Positions 8,673 to 17,510 of a stretch of DNA of 64,000 bases are shown here, piece by piece. Source of the DNA: an uncultured beta proteobacterium (GTDB lineage: Bacteria; Pseudomonadota; Gammaproteobacteria; Burkholderiales; Burkholderiaceae_B); contig CAIJKV010000339.1 of assembly GCA_903821335.1 (NCBI GenBank), positions 33,937-97,936 of the forward strand. Direction: 5' to 3'. Position 1 is the first letter of the stretch; each line of letters opens with the position of its first letter. Made by a program: the position numbers and the translations under genes. A model generated the notes under the pieces. The model was not told the origin of the DNA, searched no databases, and worked only from the letters and a program-made list of their open reading frames with translations.

Positions 8673-9977
8673 CTAGGGCTTGAGTCCAATGGCCACCTGG
8701 CGTCGCTGCGCGTAACCCAGCCACAAGCCCAGCACCATCCATAGTATTGCCAGCGGCACAGCAAACCAGGCGAGCCCGGCGAGTCCCATCCCCAGACGCC
8801 CGAGGAACCCTTCAGTTTGGGCACCGATGGCGTCACCGCCCCGGTAAACGAACGTATCGATAAATGCCTTGGCCTTATAGCGGTCTGCGCGCGCAGTGGT
8901 CGTGAACAGCGTTTCGCGAGCAGGGCGCATCACGCCACGCTGAACGGCCTTGAACGCCGCATCCAGTGCAATCAGGGCAGCCAGCGAACCCAGCATCGCC
9001 AGTCCGATAAATCCCAGCATCATGGTAATGGGCAGCAAGGCGAGCGTGATCGGCACACCGAGTCGTTTCATCAGGTGGCCGGTGACCAGGGCTTGCAGGA
9101 CAAACGTGGCGACTTGTGTGTAGAGGTCGATCCGCGCGAACGTCGCGGTGCGCGTGTCCATATCCAGGCCGAGCGCGGCGACCATTTGCAGGCGGGTAAA
9201 GTAGAGGATTGTTGCCATCACCGCCACGATCAGTACATAGGCTGAAATCCCGAGCAGGTACGGCGAGCGAAAGACTGCCCCAATGCCTTCCCAGGCGCTG
9301 CCTCCGATGACCGCATGTTCTGGCGTCTCGTGCGCCGGGCTGGCGGCGGTGTCGGCTGCGCTGCCACCGTTGTGGGTCTGCAGCGCTGCCAGCCACCAGG
9401 CCGCGCCAACTGCCAGTACCAGGAAGCCGGCGGCAACAAGTAGCAGAATGGGTGTTCCGAAGGGCCGGGCCAGCACACTGGCCACCCAGGGGCCGAACAT
9501 TGCACCCAGCGTGCCGCCCAGAGAAATCGCGCCAAACAGCCGCTCGCTTTGTTCCATGGAAAATCGGTCTGTCATGACCGCCCAGAACAGCATGGTTGCG
9601 AACAGGTTGAACACGCTGAACCAGACATAAAAAACCTGACCCGTTGTCTCGCCAATATGTTTGGGAGCCAGGACCAGCACCGTGTAGAAAGCCAGCAAAC
9701 CGAAGGCAAAGAACAAATAGGTCGTGGAAATGAAGGCCATGCGGCGGAATCGGCTGACGAGCAGACCGAAGACAGGATTGACCACCAGCGTGGTCACCAG
9801 CGTCGCCACGAAGAGCCAGCGAATGGCGTCGATCCCGCGCTGCATGCCCAGCGCCTCGCGTGCGGGACGCACCACCATCAAGGCGGTGAGTACGCAAAAA
9901 AAGAACAACCCTGCGACAAAGGTCGGGACGGCCTCGTGGCGGCGCACGTTGGTAAAGGTTTGAAGAACGCTCGTCAT
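8673..9977 (-). CDS. NTP/NDP exchange-like (MFS-fold) membrane transporter
   Basis: A 434-residue integral membrane protein with about 12 hydrophobic segments. Its opening (FFFCVLTALMVVRPAREALGMQRG) and internal arrangement (LGGTLGAMFGPWVASVLARPFGTP) resemble the bacterial branch often annotated as NTP/NDP exchange transporter or major facilitator. Free-living members are not shown to carry nucleotides, so substrate is unknown. The ORF-track start lies inside the aminotransferase gene; ATG 9977 (MTSVLQTFTNVRRHEA) has GAAGGA upstream, and GTG 9983 is an alternative. It lies between tyrB-like and the Tat reductase gene in a minus-strand run. Confidence 0.65.
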   Translation of the reverse strand: MTSVLQTFTNVRRHEAVPTFVAGLFFFCVLTALMVVRPAREALGMQRGIDAIRWLFVATLVTTLVVNPVFGLLVSRFRRMAFISTTYLFFAFGLLAFYTVLVLAPKHIGETTGQVFYVWFSVFNLFATMLFWAVMTDRFSMEQSERLFGAISLGGTLGAMFGPWVASVLARPFGTPILLLVAAGFLVLAVGAAWWLAALQTHNGGSAADTAASPAHETPEHAVIGGSAWEGIGAVFRSPYLLGISAYVLIVAVMATILYFTRLQMVAALGLDMDTRTATFARIDLYTQVATFVLQALVTGHLMKRLGVPITLALLPITMMLGFIGLAMLGSLAALIALDAAFKAVQRGVMRPARETLFTTTARADRYKAKAFIDTFVYRGGDAIGAQTEGFLGRLGMGLAGLAWFAVPLAILWMVLGLWLGYAQRRQVAIGLKP

Positions 9978-10008
9978 GTGCACCAGTCCTTCACGCTGGC
10001 AGGACTGT

Positions 10009-11214
10009 TTACGTATTGATGACGTCAGCCATCGCCTTGGCCACGGCGTCGATGTTGCCGCTGTTGAGTGCCGCGACACAAATGCGACCGGAGCTGACGG
10101 CATAAATGGCATGCTCTTCGCGCAGGCGCTCAACCTGGGCGGCGTTCAGGCCAGAATACGAAAACATGCCACGCTGCACCTTCACGAAACTGAAGTCGCC
10201 TTTGGCACCGTATTCCTTGAGCTTGTCGACCAGTTGGATGCGCATCAGGCGGATGCGATCACGCATGCCAGCCAGTTCGTTGTCCCATTGCGCAAACAGC
10301 TCGGGTGTGTTGAGCACGGTCGCCACGACGGTGCCCCCGTGTGTGGGCGGGTTGGAGTAGTTGGTGCGGATGATGCGCTTGACCTGGCTCAGGACCCGGC
10401 TGGATTCGTCCTTGCTGCTGGTGACGATGGTCAGGGCGCCGACGCGTTCGCCATACAGCGAGAAGGATTTGGAGAAGGACGAACTGATGAACAGGGTCAT
10501 GTCCATGTCGGCAAACAGGCGCACAGCCGTTGCGTCGGGTTCCAGTCCATCACCAAAGCCCTGATAGGCGATGTCGAGGAATGGAATCAGGTCGCCGGCC
10601 TTGACCACGCTGGCGATTTCGCGCCATTGTTCTGGCGTGGGGTCAACGCCGGTCGGATTGTGGCAGCAGGCGTGCAGCACCACCACGCTGTGGGCGGGCA
10701 GGGCGCGCAAGGAAGCGAGCATGCCCTGGAAATCGAGGCCATGCGTGGCGGCATCGTAATAGTCATAGTTCACGACCTCGAATCCTGCGCGCTCAAACAG
10801 TGCGCGATGGTTTTCCCAGCTGGGGTTGCTGATGGCCACCTTGGCGTCGGGGACCAGTTGCTTGAGGAAATCGGCACCCACTTTCAGCGCGCCCGTGCCA
10901 CCTAGCGCCTGCATGGTCACCACGCGACCCGCGGCAATCAGGGGTGAGTGCTTGCCGAGCACCAGTTCCTGTGCGGCCTTGTTGTAGGCGGCGATTCCTT
11001 CGATGGGCAAATAGCCGCGTGCGGCCGAGGCCTCGACGCGGGCCACCTCAGCCTGATGCACGGCTGCCAGCAGAGGAATACGACCCTTGTCGTCGTAGTA
11101 CACGCCAACGCCCAGGTTCACCTTGGTGACACGGGTATCGGCGTTGTACTGCTCGTTCAGGCCAAGGATGGGGTCGCGGGGGGCGAGTTCGACTGTTTGG
11201 AAGAGGGTGCTCAT
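10009..11214 (-). CDS. tyrB: aromatic amino acid / aspartate aminotransferase (class I)
   Basis: A 401-residue PLP enzyme. It opens MSTLFQTVELAPRDPILGLNEQY, typical of the TyrB/AspC subgroup. The PLP lysine is in SSSFSKSFSLYGERVG, the phosphate and ring contacts are in HACCHNPTGVDPT and DIAYQGFG, and the substrate carboxylate arginine is in YSGLNAAQVERLREE...YAVSSGRICVAAL. It interconverts aromatic amino acids or aspartate with their 2-oxo acids. It is divergent from uvrB. TyrB versus AspC specificity cannot be told from sequence by eye. Confidence 0.9.
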   Translation of the reverse strand: MSTLFQTVELAPRDPILGLNEQYNADTRVTKVNLGVGVYYDDKGRIPLLAAVHQAEVARVEASAARGYLPIEGIAAYNKAAQELVLGKHSPLIAAGRVVTMQALGGTGALKVGADFLKQLVPDAKVAISNPSWENHRALFERAGFEVVNYDYYDAATHGLDFQGMLASLRALPAHSVVVLHACCHNPTGVDPTPEQWREIASVVKAGDLIPFLDIAYQGFGDGLEPDATAVRLFADMDMTLFISSSFSKSFSLYGERVGALTIVTSSKDESSRVLSQVKRIIRTNYSNPPTHGGTVVATVLNTPELFAQWDNELAGMRDRIRLMRIQLVDKLKEYGAKGDFSFVKVQRGMFSYSGLNAAQVERLREEHAIYAVSSGRICVAALNSGNIDAVAKAMADVINT

Positions 11215-11330
11215 GATGGTTTGGCTTTAGGTTATGCGAACGTCACGATATTAAGGTGGACGCCTCGGTTGACGCAGGACATAATGACAGGTTGTCCCCG
11301 AAACCGAGGGGTTACCCGAATAAGTCTAGC

Positions 11331-13565
11331 ATGGCCGAGCCAAAAAATACGAAACCAATGGTTAACGCACCAATAGTCAATGCGGCACCAGTGAATGCGG
11401 CGCCAGTCAATCCAGCGCCAGTCAATCCAGCGCCAACGACTAGGGCGCCAGCGACTGGGGCGGTAAATATCCCTGCTGGCGGCCACGCCGGCGCAGGCGC
11501 GACAGCGTTCGTGGGGCCGGCAGACCCTGCGACCGGCCTGCTGGGGGCGCCGCGCTTCGTCGACTACCCGGATAGCCCGTTTCACCTCTATCAACCTTAT
11601 CCGCCAGCCGGAGACCAGCCCCGCGCAATCGACCTGCTCGAGCAGGGCGTGCGCGACGGGCTGATGACGCAAACCCTGCTGGGCGTGACCGGTTCGGGCA
11701 AAACGTTCACCATGGCCAACATGATTGCGCGCCTTGGGCGACCAGCGCTGGTACTGGCGCCCAACAAGACGCTGGCCGCGCAGTTATACGCCGAGATGCG
11801 CGAGTTTTTCCCGAAGAATGCAGTCGAGTACTTTGTCTCCTATTACGATTATTACCAGCCCGAGGCCTATGTGCCAACACGGGACCTGTTCATCGAGAAA
11901 GACTCCTCGATCAATGAGCACATCGAGCAAATGCGTCTGTCGGCGACCAAGAGCCTGCTCGAACGCCGCGACACGATCATTGTCGGTACGGTGTCCTGCA
12001 TCTACGGTATTGGTAACCCCGGCGATTATCACGCCATGGTGCTGACGCTGCGCACCGGTGATCGCATTCCCAGGCGCGAGATCCTGGCACGCCTGGTGGC
12101 AATGCAATACACGCGCAACGACACGGAGTTCACCCGTGGCACGTTTCGTGCCCGTGGCGAAACCATTGATGTTTTCCCGGCTGAAAGTGCCGAACTGGCG
12201 GTTCGCCTCTCGTTGTTCGACGACGAGGTCGAGAGTCTTGAACTGTTCGACCCCTTGACCGGACGTGTGCGCCAGAAAGTCCCTCGCTTTACCGTTTATC
12301 CCGGATCGCATTACGTGACCCCGCGCGAAACCGTGATGCGTGCCATAGAAACCATCAAGGTTGAACTGCGCGAGCGGGTCAAATTCTTTGTCGATTCCGG
12401 TCATTTGGTCGAGGCCCAGCGCATTGAACAGCGCACGCGTTTTGATCTGGAAATGCTCACCGAACTGGGATTTTGCAAGGGCATTGAAAACTATTCGCGC
12501 CACCTGTCTGGTGCGGCACCGGGTGAGCCGCCTCCCACGCTGATTGACTATCTGCCTAGCGATGCGCTGATGTTTCTCGACGAAAGCCACGTGCTGATCG
12601 GTCAGTTAACCGGCATGTACCGTGGCGACCGGGCGCGCAAGGAAACGCTGGTCAACTACGGCTTTCGCATGCCGTCGGCCATGGATAACCGGCCACTCAA
12701 GCTCGAAGAATTCGAGGCCCGCATGCGCCAGTGCGTATTTGTGTCGGCCACCCCAGGCAACTACGAGAAAGAGCATTCTGATCACGTCGTCGAGCAAGTG
12801 GTTCGTCCGACTGGCCTGGTGGATCCGATCGTCGAAGTGCGTCCCGCGCGCACCCAGGTCGACGACCTGTTGGGTGAAATCAAGTTGCGTGTCGCGGTGC
12901 AAGAGCGTGTGTTGGTCACGACGCTGACCAAGCGTATGGCCGAAGACCTGACCGACTACCTGAGCGAGAACGGTGTCCGGGTGCGCTACCTGCATTCCGA
13001 TATCGATACGGTTGAAAGGGTGGAAATCCTGCGTGACTTGCGCCTGGGAATTTTTGACGTGCTGGTCGGCATCAATCTGTTGCGTGAGGGTCTGGATATT
13101 CCCGAGGTGTCACTGGTGGCCATCCTTGACGCCGACAAAGAGGGCTTTTTACGTTCCGACCGCAGTCTGATCCAGACAATTGGCCGTGCCGCGCGTAACC
13201 TGAACGGACGCGCCATTCTCTATGCCGACCGCATCACGGACTCCATGACACGCGCGATGGGTGAGACTGAACGGCGTCGGGACAAACAGTTGGCGTTCAA
13301 CATCGAACATGGCATTGAAGCACGCAGCATACGCAAGGCCGTGCGCGAACTGATCGATGGGATCGTGGCGCCAGCATCGCATGAAGAGGCGTTGATGGAC
13401 TTTCCCCATGCGTTCCTGACCGACGAGAAAGCCTTGTCGCGCGAAATCAAGCGTCTGGAAAAAGCCATGCTGGACCATGCGCGCAATCTTGAATTCGAGC
13501 AGGCCGCAGCGGCTCGGGATGCCTTACGGTCGCTCAAGGACAAAGTGCTGCTTTTTGGTGCGTAA
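11331..13565 (+). CDS. uvrB: excinuclease ABC subunit B with repeat-bearing N-terminal extension
   Basis: A 744-residue DNA-repair helicase, against about 670 in E. coli. Canonical UvrB begins near [25 protein letters not shown] (about residue 80). Walker A GVTGSGKT, the beta-hairpin [16 protein letters not shown]-type [13 protein letters not shown], and the C-terminal UVR motif ([22 protein letters not shown]) are all present. The extra 75-80 residues are Pro/Ala/Val/Asn-rich 5-residue repeats. ATG 11331 is chosen over the ORF-track GTG 11256; a downstream ATG (11359) is also possible. No CTGT-N8-ACAG box is seen in the upstream 115 bases, although uvrB is SOS-controlled in E. coli. Confidence 0.95.
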   Translation: MAEPKNTKPMVNAPIVNAAPVNAAPVNPAPVNPAPTTRAPATGAVNIPAGGHAGAGATAFVGPADPATGLLGAPRFVDYPDSPFHLYQPYPPAGDQPRAIDLLEQGVRDGLMTQTLLGVTGSGKTFTMANMIARLGRPALVLAPNKTLAAQLYAEMREFFPKNAVEYFVSYYDYYQPEAYVPTRDLFIEKDSSINEHIEQMRLSATKSLLERRDTIIVGTVSCIYGIGNPGDYHAMVLTLRTGDRIPRREILARLVAMQYTRNDTEFTRGTFRARGETIDVFPAESAELAVRLSLFDDEVESLELFDPLTGRVRQKVPRFTVYPGSHYVTPRETVMRAIETIKVELRERVKFFVDSGHLVEAQRIEQRTRFDLEMLTELGFCKGIENYSRHLSGAAPGEPPPTLIDYLPSDALMFLDESHVLIGQLTGMYRGDRARKETLVNYGFRMPSAMDNRPLKLEEFEARMRQCVFVSATPGNYEKEHSDHVVEQVVRPTGLVDPIVEVRPARTQVDDLLGEIKLRVAVQERVLVTTLTKRMAEDLTDYLSENGVRVRYLHSDIDTVERVEILRDLRLGIFDVLVGINLLREGLDIPEVSLVAILDADKEGFLRSDRSLIQTIGRAARNLNGRAILYADRITDSMTRAMGETERRRDKQLAFNIEHGIEARSIRKAVRELIDGIVAPASHEEALMDFPHAFLTDEKALSREIKRLEKAMLDHARNLEFEQAAAARDALRSLKDKVLLFGA
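11367..11456 (+). repeat. six 15-bp tandem repeats in the uvrB extension
   Basis: Six in-phase 15-base units encode [30 protein letters not shown]. The central units differ by one or two bases (for example CCAGCGCCAGTCAAT). The period is a multiple of three, so gain or loss of a unit would keep the reading frame. Codon use within the array (CCA, GTC, AAT) differs from the rest of uvrB. Confidence 0.85.
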
Positions 13566-13607
13566 AGGCCGCGCCAGACTGTTGTTGCGCTGCACAGTGG
13601 TGCGTGG

Positions 13608-13783
13608 GAAAAATGCAAATTTTTTGACTATTTTTTTACTAAACACCCTGCTGTAATTTTTAATTAATAACGTAACATATTGATAATAAATACTATTTGT
13701 TAAACATATTGTCCATCGATATTCATGGTAATTGGATAAAAAAAAGCTGGACAACTTACGGGTTTTCCCGCACACTACGCACC
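13608..13783. other. AT-rich island between uvrB and the phosphatase gene
   Basis: About 170 bases that are far richer in A/T than anything else in the window (for example TAATTTTTAATTAATAACG). It holds two direct copies of AACATATTG (13674-13682 and 13703-13711, 29 bases apart). No convincing gene lies inside. It ends at the start of the LMW-phosphatase gene, so it is probably a promoter/regulatory region, possibly bound by a nucleoid protein that favours AT-rich DNA. Confidence 0.6.
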
Positions 13784-14275
13784 ATGATGACAAAAGTTCT
13801 CTTCGTATGCATGGGCAATACTTGCCGGTCGCCCAGTGCTGAAGGCGTTTTCCGCCACCTTATCAATGACGCTGGGCTTTCTGACGTTGTTGGTATTGAC
13901 TCTGCCGGTACCCATAGCTTCCACGTTGGTGAGGCTCCTGATGTGCGCGCAGTCGCTGCGGCACGAAAGCGTGGCTACGAGATTACCCGTACCGAGGCAC
14001 GCCAGGTTGAGGCGGATGATTTCCGTGAATTTGACCTGATTCTGGCAATGGACTGGGAGAATCTTTCCGCCTTGCAGCAGCAATGTCCCAAGCCACATCA
14101 TCACAAACTGATGTTGCTGATGCGCTTTGCCAATGAATTCGAAGAAGCGACGGTTCCAGATCCTTATTATGGTGGTCCGGAAGGCTTCAGCAAGGTGCTG
14201 GACTACCTCGAAGATGCCTGCCAGGGTGTGCTTGAACTGGTTCGCAAGCGCGCCACACAGTATCAGGCCGCCTGA
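13784..14275 (+). CDS. low-molecular-weight protein-tyrosine phosphatase
   Basis: A 163-residue cytosolic phosphatase. The P-loop CMGNTCRS (Cys9-X5-Arg15-Ser) is at the N-terminus and the general acid Asp126 is in VPDPYYGG. It removes phosphate from tyrosine residues of protein targets that cannot be inferred here. ATG 13784 is preferred to the ORF-track start 13697, which runs through the AT-rich island. No tyrosine kinase or capsule genes are near; the position just upstream of iscR is conserved in many betaproteobacteria, so the association is positional rather than clearly functional. Confidence 0.92.
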   Translation: MMTKVLFVCMGNTCRSPSAEGVFRHLINDAGLSDVVGIDSAGTHSFHVGEAPDVRAVAAARKRGYEITRTEARQVEADDFREFDLILAMDWENLSALQQQCPKPHHHKLMLLMRFANEFEEATVPDPYYGGPEGFSKVLDYLEDACQGVLELVRKRATQYQAA

Positions 14276-14292
14276 TACGCTGTGATCTTGTT

Positions 14293-14321
14293 AAAAAAAC
14301 CGCGCCGGGCGCGGTTTTTTT
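14293..14321. terminator. bidirectional rho-independent terminator after the phosphatase gene
   Basis: ACCGCGC pairs with GCGCGGT across a CGG loop (14299-14315), flanked by an A-run upstream and a T-run downstream, so it can act on either strand. It insulates the phosphatase gene from the isc promoter. Confidence 0.9.
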
Positions 14322-14358
14322 ACGACCATTTGGTGGGGAATATAAAAATGCTTTGCTT

Positions 14359-14383
14359 TAACCCTAGCAATTTAGTCGGGAAT
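14359..14383 (+). promoter_or_regulatory. upstream IscR-type operator (weaker)
   Basis: The right half reads AGTCGGGAAT and the spacer CAATTT is A/T-rich as in type 1 IscR sites (consensus ATASYYGACTRWWWYAGTCRRSTAT). By my count 19 of 25 positions fit. The sequence TTTAGTCGGG is repeated 30 bases downstream in the second box. Confidence 0.55.
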
Positions 14384-14388
14384 TGTTT

Positions 14389-14413
14389 ATACTTGAGTCC
14401 TTTAGTCGGGTAA
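14389..14413 (+). promoter_or_regulatory. IscR-type operator of the isc operon
   Basis: The 25-base segment begins ATACTTGAGT and ends AGTCGGGTAA, matching 21 of 25 positions of the type 1 IscR consensus. It overlaps a TATACT hexamer at 14388-14393 that could be the -10 element. This fits feedback repression of isc by [2Fe-2S]-IscR when cluster supply is sufficient. Confidence 0.75.
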
Positions 14414-14444
14414 GTGTTTCCTTCATATTTAAAAGGACTCTGTC

Positions 14445-14978
14445 ATGCGGCTCACTACCAAGGGACGATTTGCGGTTACTGCCATGATCGATCTGGCTTT
14501 GCGCCAGCAAGGCGGTCCGGTCACGCTTTCAGCAATCAGTCAACGCCAAAGTATTTCTCTCTCGTATCTTGAACAGCTTTTCGGCAAGTTACGCCGACAT
14601 GAGCTAGTCGAAAGCGTGCGTGGGCCAGGTGGCGGCTACACGCTGGCGCGCCTGGCGCGCACGATCACGGTTGCTGACATCATTTTCGCCGTCGACGAAC
14701 CACTCGACGCCACGAACTGTGGTGGCAAGACGGACTGTGCCACCGGTACGGACGGCAGGCCCGGGGTCTGTATGACGCACGAACTGTGGTCTACGCTCAA
14801 TCGTAAAATGGTTGATTTCCTGGATTCTGTTTCCTTGCAGGATCTGGTTGATCAACAACGCATGCGTCAACTGCAGGAAGCGTCCCATGCCAATGGTGCG
14901 GGCGTTCGCGTCAATATCCCGGCCACTACGCCACCCGCTGTCGTGGGCTCCAAACAGCCTGCGCTGGCAACGATTTAA
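14445..14978 (+). CDS. iscR: iron-sulphur cluster assembly transcription factor IscR
   Basis: A 177-residue Rrf2-family winged-helix regulator. MRLTTKGRFAVTAMIDLA and SLSYLEQLFGKLR form the DNA-binding part. Candidate cluster ligands are Cys92, Cys98, Cys109 and His112. The gap between the second and third cysteines is ten residues, against five in E. coli IscR, because of an insertion (ATGTDGRPGV). AAGGA lies eight to nine bases ahead of ATG. It is the first gene of iscRSUA-hscBA-fdx and probably represses its own operon through the two boxes upstream. Confidence 0.96.
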   Translation: MRLTTKGRFAVTAMIDLALRQQGGPVTLSAISQRQSISLSYLEQLFGKLRRHELVESVRGPGGGYTLARLARTITVADIIFAVDEPLDATNCGGKTDCATGTDGRPGVCMTHELWSTLNRKMVDFLDSVSLQDLVDQQRMRQLQEASHANGAGVRVNIPATTPPAVVGSKQPALATI

Positions 14979-15005
14979 TTACTCAAGCTGTTTCAGGAGC
15001 CACAT

Positions 15006-16217
15006 ATGTCTTCGCGTCCCATTTATCTTGACTACTCGGCTACCACCCCTGTGGACCCGCGGGTCGTCGACAAGATGGTGCCTTGGTTGTACGAGCATGC
15101 GGGAAACCCGGCCTCGCGCAGCCACGCCTATGGCTGGGAAGCCGAAGAGGCCGTTGAACGCGCCCGCAAGCAGGTCGCCGACCTCGTCAATGCTGATCCC
15201 CGCGAAATTATCTGGACATCCGGCGCGACCGAGTCCAATAACCTGGCGATCAAGGGTGCAGCGGGTTTTTACGCCGAACGTGGCAAGCACATCATTACCG
15301 TCAAGACTGAGCATAAAGCTGTGCTCGATCCTTGTCGGGAACTCGAGCGTCAGGGTTTTGAGGTCACCTATCTTAATGTGCAGGAAAATGGCCTGATTGA
15401 TCTTGACGTGTTCAAGGCGGCGATCCGTCCTGATACGGTCCTGGTTTCTGTCATGTTCGTGAACAACGAAATCGGTGTGATCCAGGACATCGCCACACTG
15501 GGCGAAATCTGCCGCGAAAAGAACATCATTTTTCACGTCGATTCCGCCCAGGCGACCGGCAAGGTTGAGATTGACCTGAAAAAGCTGAAAGTAGACCTGA
15601 TGTCCTTTTCTGCCCATAAAACGTATGGCCCCAAGGGCATCGGCGCGCTGTATGTGTGCCGCAAGCCCCGCATCCGTATCGAGGCACAAATGCACGGTGG
15701 CGGACACGAGCGCGGCTTCCGGTCCGGCACGCTTGCCACCCACCAGATCGTTGGCATGGGCGAGGCCTTCCACTTGGCCAAACTTGAAATGGGCAAGGAA
15801 AATGAACGCATTCGCATGTTGCGTGATCGCCTCTGGGCGGGCCTCTCGCAGATTGAAGAGGTCTACCTCAATGGCGACATGGATCATCGTGTTCCCCATA
15901 ATCTGAACGTAAGCTTTAACTACGTTGAAGGCGAGTCCCTGATCATGGCGATCAAGGAACTTGCGGTGTCCAGTGGTTCGGCCTGTACCTCTGCCAGCCT
16001 TGAACCCTCGTATGTCCTGCGCGCACTTGGGCGTAATGACGAGCTTGCACATAGTTCCATCCGGTTCACGATCGGCCGCTTCACAACTGAGAAGGAAATC
16101 GACTTTGCGGTTGAGCTTCTCAAGGCACGCGTGGGCAAGTTGCGCGATATGTCGCCACTTTGGGAAATGGCCCAGGATGGCATCGATCTGAATTCAGTTC
16201 AGTGGGCTGCCCACTGA
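15006..16217 (+). CDS. iscS: cysteine desulfurase IscS
   Basis: A 403-residue PLP enzyme that takes sulphur from L-cysteine and passes it as persulphide to IscU and to tRNA thiolation factors. The PLP lysine is Lys205 ([10 protein letters not shown]), and the persulphide cysteine is Cys327 on the flexible loop [14 protein letters not shown]. The histidine that stacks on PLP is in [15 protein letters not shown] lies nine bases ahead of ATG. It is one base off the 404-residue length typical for the family and shows no anomalies. Confidence 0.97.
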   Translation: MSSRPIYLDYSATTPVDPRVVDKMVPWLYEHAGNPASRSHAYGWEAEEAVERARKQVADLVNADPREIIWTSGATESNNLAIKGAAGFYAERGKHIITVKTEHKAVLDPCRELERQGFEVTYLNVQENGLIDLDVFKAAIRPDTVLVSVMFVNNEIGVIQDIATLGEICREKNIIFHVDSAQATGKVEIDLKKLKVDLMSFSAHKTYGPKGIGALYVCRKPRIRIEAQMHGGGHERGFRSGTLATHQIVGMGEAFHLAKLEMGKENERIRMLRDRLWAGLSQIEEVYLNGDMDHRVPHNLNVSFNYVEGESLIMAIKELAVSSGSACTSASLEPSYVLRALGRNDELAHSSIRFTIGRFTTEKEIDFAVELLKARVGKLRDMSPLWEMAQDGIDLNSVQWAAH

Positions 16218-16239
16218 ACGTACTGACTGGAGAATACGC

Positions 16240-16623
16240 ATGGCATACAGCGACAAAGTACTGGATCACTACGAAAATCCTCGCAACGTGGGCGCCTTCG
16301 ATCGTGGCGACGACCACGTCGGGACCGGTATGGTGGGTGCTCCCGCTTGCGGCGACGTGATGAAGTTGCAGATCCGGGTCAATGCATCCGGTATCATTGA
16401 AGACGCACGATTTAAAACCTATGGCTGTGGTTCCGCCATCGCTTCAAGCTCGCTTGTGACCGAATGGGTCAAGGGCAAGACACTCGACGAAGCGCTGACG
16501 ATCCGCAATGCGCAGATTGCCGAAGAACTCGCGTTGCCACCGGTCAAAATCCACTGTTCAATTTTGGCTGAAGACGCAATTAAGGCTGCGGTCAAAGACT
16601 ACAAAGACAAGCACCCAGGATAA
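16240..16623 (+). CDS. iscU: iron-sulphur cluster scaffold IscU
   Basis: A 127-residue scaffold on which [2Fe-2S] clusters are built. The conserved ligands are Cys37 and Asp39 (PACGD), Cys63 (YGCGSA), His105 and Cys106 ([10 protein letters not shown]). The LPPVK motif recognised by HscA is at about 99-103. It follows iscS by 22 bases and precedes iscA by 4, so all are co-translated. Confidence 0.98.
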   Translation: MAYSDKVLDHYENPRNVGAFDRGDDHVGTGMVGAPACGDVMKLQIRVNASGIIEDARFKTYGCGSAIASSSLVTEWVKGKTLDEALTIRNAQIAEELALPPVKIHCSILAEDAIKAAVKDYKDKHPG

Positions 16624-16627
16624 CTTC

Positions 16628-16951
16628 ATGGCTGTCACACTTACTGCCCAGGCCGCCGACCATATCGGCAAGTACCTCCAGAAGCGCGGAAACGGTATCG
16701 GTTTGCGCCTGGGCGTACGCACCACCGGCTGTTCCGGAATGGCGTACAAGCTTGAATACGTCGATGCTGCTGATCTCGGTGATCAGGTATTTGAGAGCTT
16801 TGGTGTCAAGGTTTTCATTGACCCCAAGAGTCTGTCGTATCTGGATGGCACTGAGCTTGATTACGCACGCGAAGGGTTGAACGAGGGCTTCAAGTTCCGT
16901 AATCCGAACGAAAAGGCGACCTGCGGCTGCGGTGAGTCTTTCACGGTTTAA
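16628..16951 (+). CDS. iscA: A-type iron-sulphur carrier IscA
   Basis: A 107-residue carrier with the three invariant cysteines Cys35 (GCSGMAY), Cys99 and Cys101 (TCGCGESF). It helps deliver clusters, chiefly for [4Fe-4S] targets. The ORF-track frame starts at 16508 inside iscU; ATG 16628, four bases after the iscU stop, is the real start. Confidence 0.97.
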   Translation: MAVTLTAQAADHIGKYLQKRGNGIGLRLGVRTTGCSGMAYKLEYVDAADLGDQVFESFGVKVFIDPKSLSYLDGTELDYAREGLNEGFKFRNPNEKATCGCGESFTV

Positions 16952-16956
16952 ATGCG

Positions 16957-17469
16957 GTGACCCAGACTGATCATTTTGCCCTGTTCGGGTTGCCACGTGC
17001 TTTTGCGCTAGATGCCACTGTGCTTGAACGCGCCTGGAAACGGGTGGCGCTGGCCGTACATCCGGATCGTTTTGCGACCGCTTCCGCTGCCGAGCGTCGC
17101 GTGGCCATGCAATGGAGCGCGCAGGCCAACGAGGCCTATCGCGTGCTCCGTGCGCCGCTGTTGCGGGCGCGCTACCTTTGCGAACTCGCCGGGGTAGACT
17201 TGCAGACCGAAACCAACACGGCAATGTCCGCGGCGTTCCTGATGCAACAGATGGAATGGCATGAGCACCTCGACGATCTGACCGATCGTGGGGATGTGGT
17301 GGCCAATCAAGTCTTTTCGTCTGAGCTTAACCAGTTCAGTCAGGCACTCATGGCAGAAGTCGGGCAGTTACTGGACGCGGGTGATTTTGTAATGGCTGCC
17401 GGGCGTATCCGCGAGTGGATGTTTCTTGATAAGCTCATTGCACAGTTAAACGCCATTGAATCGGCCTGA
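16957..17469 (+). CDS. hscB: Fe-S assembly co-chaperone HscB
   Basis: A 170-residue J-domain protein. The HPD tripeptide is at residues 35-37 (AVHPDRFA); the C-terminal three-helix domain that binds IscU follows. It brings IscU to HscA and stimulates its ATPase. It begins with GTG five bases after the iscA stop; an ATG at 16952 is out of frame, so GTG 16957 is the only sensible start and is probably translationally coupled. Confidence 0.95.
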   Translation: MTQTDHFALFGLPRAFALDATVLERAWKRVALAVHPDRFATASAAERRVAMQWSAQANEAYRVLRAPLLRARYLCELAGVDLQTETNTAMSAAFLMQQMEWHEHLDDLTDRGDVVANQVFSSELNQFSQALMAEVGQLLDAGDFVMAAGRIREWMFLDKLIAQLNAIESA

Positions 17470-17510
17470 TGGCCCTGACGCCGCACGTCGTGCGCATTTG
17501 AAAGTAATTT

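Noticed and set aside
8875-9897. 340-aa minus-strand ORF inside the transporter gene
   Set aside because: Arg/His/Gly-rich shadow frame of the membrane protein gene, with no hydrophobic or family pattern.
13524-13793. Minus-strand 89-aa ORF over the AT-rich island
   Set aside because: Composition reflects AT richness, it starts inside the phosphatase gene and ends inside uvrB, and has no recognisable motif.
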